Positions 6,077-7,904 of a stretch of 7,904 bases of DNA are shown one piece after another. The position numbers and the translations under genes were made by a program. Position 1 is the first letter of the stretch; every line of letters begins with the position of its first letter. Source of the stretch: Alphaproteobacteria bacterium (lineage in GTDB: Bacteria; Pseudomonadota; Alphaproteobacteria; Sphingomonadales; Emcibacteraceae); the NCBI GenBank assembly GCA_030432815.1, contig JAUILB010000124.1, positions 1 to 7,904 of the forward strand, in the 5' to 3' direction. The notes under the pieces were generated by a model. It ran no database searches. It was not told where the DNA came from and worked only from the letters and a program-made list of their open reading frames with translations.

Positions 6077-6862
6077 ATGATAAATGATAACTACAGTAAA
6101 TATAGCAAGTTTCTAAGAAATACCGCCATCGAAGCAGGCGAAAAAATACTGGAAATAAGAAACGATAAGTTAGACGTTACTATTAAAGATGACAGATCGC
6201 CAGTAACCCTGGCTGACCAGGCCGCTGAAAAAATAATCTTGCGTGATTTGAATATTATTGCACCTGAAATTCCGATCATCGCCGAAGAAAGTGCGAGTGA
6301 AGGCGACATCCCCGATGTTAAAGATAAATTCTGGCTTGTTGACCCGCTTGATGGAACCAAGGAATTCATTGCCGGTGGCACCGATTTTACAGTTAATATT
6401 GCGCTTATTGAAAACGGCGTTCCAACTTTCGGTATTATTTATACCCCAGCCACCCGTAGGTTATATACTGCGAAATCACCAACTCAAGCAACCTTGCAGA
6501 TTGTCGATGAAAAATTAAACACTGGTCCCGAGATGGATATTAAAGTGCGTGATGGCGATATGAAAAATTTAACCGCACTGGCAAGTAAATCCCATCTTGA
6601 TGAAGAAACAAAGGCATTTCTGGATGATCTTAATATTACCGATAAAACATCGGCCGGTAGTTCAATGAAATTTTGCGTCGTAGCCGAAGGAAAAGCTGAC
6701 ATCTATCCACGCTTTGGCCCAACCATGGAATGGGATATAGCAGCAGGGCATGCCATACTGAGTGCTGCTGGTGGCAGTGTTAAGAACCCTGACGGTACAT
6801 CGTTTGAGTATAACAAGCCCGGTTTCCGGAATGGTCCGTTCATTGCCCGAGGAAATATTTAA
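6077..6862 (+). CDS. cysQ: CysQ, 3'(2'),5'-bisphosphate nucleotidase (inositol monophosphatase family)
   Basis: CysQ removes the 3' phosphate from 3'-phosphoadenosine 5'-phosphate (PAP) and related nucleotides, clearing a by-product of sulfate assimilation; it is a cytoplasmic or membrane-associated Mg-dependent phosphatase. The 261-residue protein has the family's metal-binding motifs in order: IIAEES (E70/E71), LVDPLDGTKEF (D89, D92, T94) and MEWDIAAGHAIL (D220). The KEF after DGT is typical of CysQ rather than plain inositol monophosphatase, which usually has a different residue pattern there. The substrate lobe GSSMKFCVVAEGKADIYPR is also typical. The ATG has a weak GAAAAG about 6 nt upstream. 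It is divergent from chpT and meets the LysE-family gene tail to tail, sharing TTAA for both stops. No sulfur genes are nearby. Activity on inositol phosphates remains possible. Confidence 0.92.
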   Translation: MINDNYSKYSKFLRNTAIEAGEKILEIRNDKLDVTIKDDRSPVTLADQAAEKIILRDLNIIAPEIPIIAEESASEGDIPDVKDKFWLVDPLDGTKEFIAGGTDFTVNIALIENGVPTFGIIYTPATRRLYTAKSPTQATLQIVDEKLNTGPEMDIKVRDGDMKNLTALASKSHLDEETKAFLDDLNITDKTSAGSSMKFCVVAEGKADIYPRFGPTMEWDIAAGHAILSAAGGSVKNPDGTSFEYNKPGFRNGPFIARGNI

Positions 6863-7476
6863 ACGATATTTCTGATAAGTGCGATTATCGCAAACAGGAA
6901 TAGTATTATCGCTGATGTCTTGTTGATATTTTCAAGGTGTCTGTCAGATAAATTTCTAGTAAGCCGGGCTGAGCTAAAACTGACAATACCCCACCACAGG
7001 GATGACCCCGTCAAAATACCCGCAGAAACAAGGGTGGCATTGATCAGATTATCCCCCATATCGCCAAACCCTAACCCCACAAATATCGCAACGAATCCTA
7101 AAATCGTTAGCGGGTTTGTCAGGGTCAGCAGGAATGTACCCGTTGCCGCTTTCATACGATCACTAAATGTATCATCGACATTACCCACATGCGGGTGGCT
7201 AACCCATAATTTGATCCCGATTATAATAAGCGCGATAGCACCAATGATCTGAATTATTCCGTTATAAGTATTGATCAACTGGGTCATGCCCGTAAGCCCG
7301 AATGCTGCAAGCGCACCAAAAAGTCCGTCTGCGACCGCTGCACCCTGACCAACAAAATATCCATTTGCCGGTCCTTTGGTCATAGCCCTTCTGATACAAA
7401 TAATATTTACCGGGCCTATTGGCGCAGCCATTATCAAGCCGATTAATATTCCCCAAGGCAGATATATGAGCGACAT
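6859..7476 (-). CDS. LysE/RhtB-family amino-acid exporter
   Basis: Members of this inner-membrane family export amino acids or related small molecules, driven by the proton gradient. The 205-residue protein has about six hydrophobic segments (roughly 3-24, 40-65, 72-92, 112-137, 143-168, 186-204). Family marks are the N-terminal APIGPVNIICIRRAM (18-32), where the common PGP is PIGP, then the G-Q-G...D stretch (43-50) and LTNPLTILGF (119-128). The length is usual for the family. ATG at 7476 has GGAG about 11 nt upstream, a little distant. Its stop codon overlaps that of cysQ on the other strand by 4 nt, and 71 nt separate it from the divergent small gene at 7548. Substrate cannot be read from the sequence, so I give no symbol. 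Confidence 0.88.
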   Translation of the reverse strand: MSLIYLPWGILIGLIMAAPIGPVNIICIRRAMTKGPANGYFVGQGAAVADGLFGALAAFGLTGMTQLINTYNGIIQIIGAIALIIIGIKLWVSHPHVGNVDDTFSDRMKAATGTFLLTLTNPLTILGFVAIFVGLGFGDMGDNLINATLVSAGILTGSSLWWGIVSFSSARLTRNLSDRHLENINKTSAIILFLFAIIALIRNIV

Positions 7477-7547
7477 TTTATAACTGGCTCCAAACTATCT
7501 TCATAAAATATAGTGCATCCGTATGACATTCATGTTAAACGGCGATC

Positions 7548-7856
7548 ATGACAAATGTAAATGATCAAAATGAAGAAGCTGAAAAGAAGGAAGACCCAGT
7601 CAGGCTTTATATACTTGATGCGGTTGCGGATGGCGCACATGTTAGTCCCAATGATATCGCAATCAAAATTGCAAAGGACCGTGCCAAGGATACTGATCCG
7701 GATGACATCTGGCGTAAATATATGCTCGCGGTCAAGCAGCAGGCAAAATCACTTGCCCGCGCAGGGCGTATCAGTATCCTGCGTCGCGGCAAGGTAATCG
7801 ATCCTGATAAAATGAAAGGGCTAGTTAAATTTTCACTTCCGATAAAAGAAGAATAA
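7548..7856 (+). CDS. Small DUF3253-like protein, function unknown
   Basis: The 102-residue product has a charged N-terminus (about 1-16) and then a compact domain resembling DUF3253: VRLYILDAV, VSPNDIAIKIA (32-42), W55 in DDIWRKYMLAV, and AKSLARAGRISILRRGKVID followed by KGLVKFSL. The helix-helix-strand-strand order with GRI..LRRGK looks like a small winged-helix fold, so nucleic-acid binding is possible but unproven. The family has no known reaction that I can name. ATG at 7548 has only a poor ribosome site (ACGG). A possible -10, TATAGT at 7509-7514, lacks a convincing -35. It diverges from the LysE-family gene, and nothing in the context suggests a role. Membership of DUF3253 is from remembered family pattern. 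Confidence 0.78.
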   Translation: MTNVNDQNEEAEKKEDPVRLYILDAVADGAHVSPNDIAIKIAKDRAKDTDPDDIWRKYMLAVKQQAKSLARAGRISILRRGKVIDPDKMKGLVKFSLPIKEE

Positions 7857-7904
7857 TTATTTGATATTAATCGTTCCGTTAATATTGCCGCTAAAATCGA
7901 TAAG
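7857..7904 (-). CDS. Possible 3' end of a minus-strand gene (partial)
   Basis: Read on the minus strand from the window edge, 15 codons stay open (LIDFSGNINGTINIK) and end in TAA at 7859-7857, directly after the stop of the plus-strand gene. Alternating polar and hydrophobic residues with Gly/Asn look like a strand-rich C-terminus. Fifteen codons are too few to prove a gene or name a family. Confidence 0.3.
   Translation of the reverse strand, partial: LIDFSGNINGTINIK
7864..7885. repeat. Inverted repeat after the DUF3253-like gene
   Basis: ATATTAA (7864-7870) and TTAATAT (7879-7885) are perfect complements around TCGTTCCG; CG/CG can extend the stem with one bulged T and a TTC loop. It starts 8 nt after the stop at 7856 and could help end transcription, but no clear U-run follows. 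It may equally be chance within a coding tail on the other strand. Confidence 0.3.

Noticed and set aside
7864..7885. Intrinsic terminator after the DUF3253-like gene
   Set aside because: The stem is nearly all A/T and no U-run follows, so I list it only as an inverted repeat.

Overview
The window reads as part of the genome of a motile alphaproteobacterium with moderately low GC content. The main pointers are ChpT, the histidine phosphotransferase of the alphaproteobacterial CckA-ChpT-CtrA relay, and a hybrid CheA carrying a C-terminal receiver domain. A small DUF3253-type protein and the style of the CheY (DWNMPVMNG motif) agree. I cannot name a genus from sequence alone.

Layout. Positions 1-5966 hold one minus-strand block, transcribed right to left: chpT (5966-5340), cheA (5232-2194), cheW (2159-1707), cheY (1664-1299), cheB (1296-118) and the first 44 codons of cheR (134-1, cut by the window edge). 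From cheA on, the genes are tightly packed: gaps of 34, 42 and 2 nt, then a 14-17 nt overlap. The 107-nt chpT-cheA gap is AT-rich and holds two inverted repeats and a weak CtrA-like site. From 5967 the region turns to housekeeping genes: cysQ (6077-6862, +), a LysE-family exporter (7476-6859, -) meeting cysQ tail to tail with a 4-nt overlap, and a small DUF3253-like gene (7548-7856, +). The last 48 nt may be the 3' end of another minus-strand gene. No gene-free stretch exceeds 300 nt, and I see no RNA genes, insertion sequences, CRISPR arrays or attachment sites.

How the genes fit together. CheW couples receptors to the CheA kinase. CheA phosphorylates CheY (motor output) and CheB (receptor methylesterase), and CheB opposes CheR (receptor methyltransferase). 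The receptors are not in the window. The CheA receiver domain may act as a phosphate sink or an internal regulator. ChpT belongs to the CtrA relay that controls flagellar and cell-cycle genes in many alphaproteobacteria, so its position here physically links the two phosphorelays.

The most unusual item is inside CheA. Residues about 181-297, between the HPt and dimerisation domains where P2 normally sits, closely resemble a group-1 truncated hemoglobin. The proximal heme histidine position is Phe and the B10 tyrosine position is His, so it looks like a globin fold recruited into a chemotaxis kinase that has probably lost ordinary heme binding.
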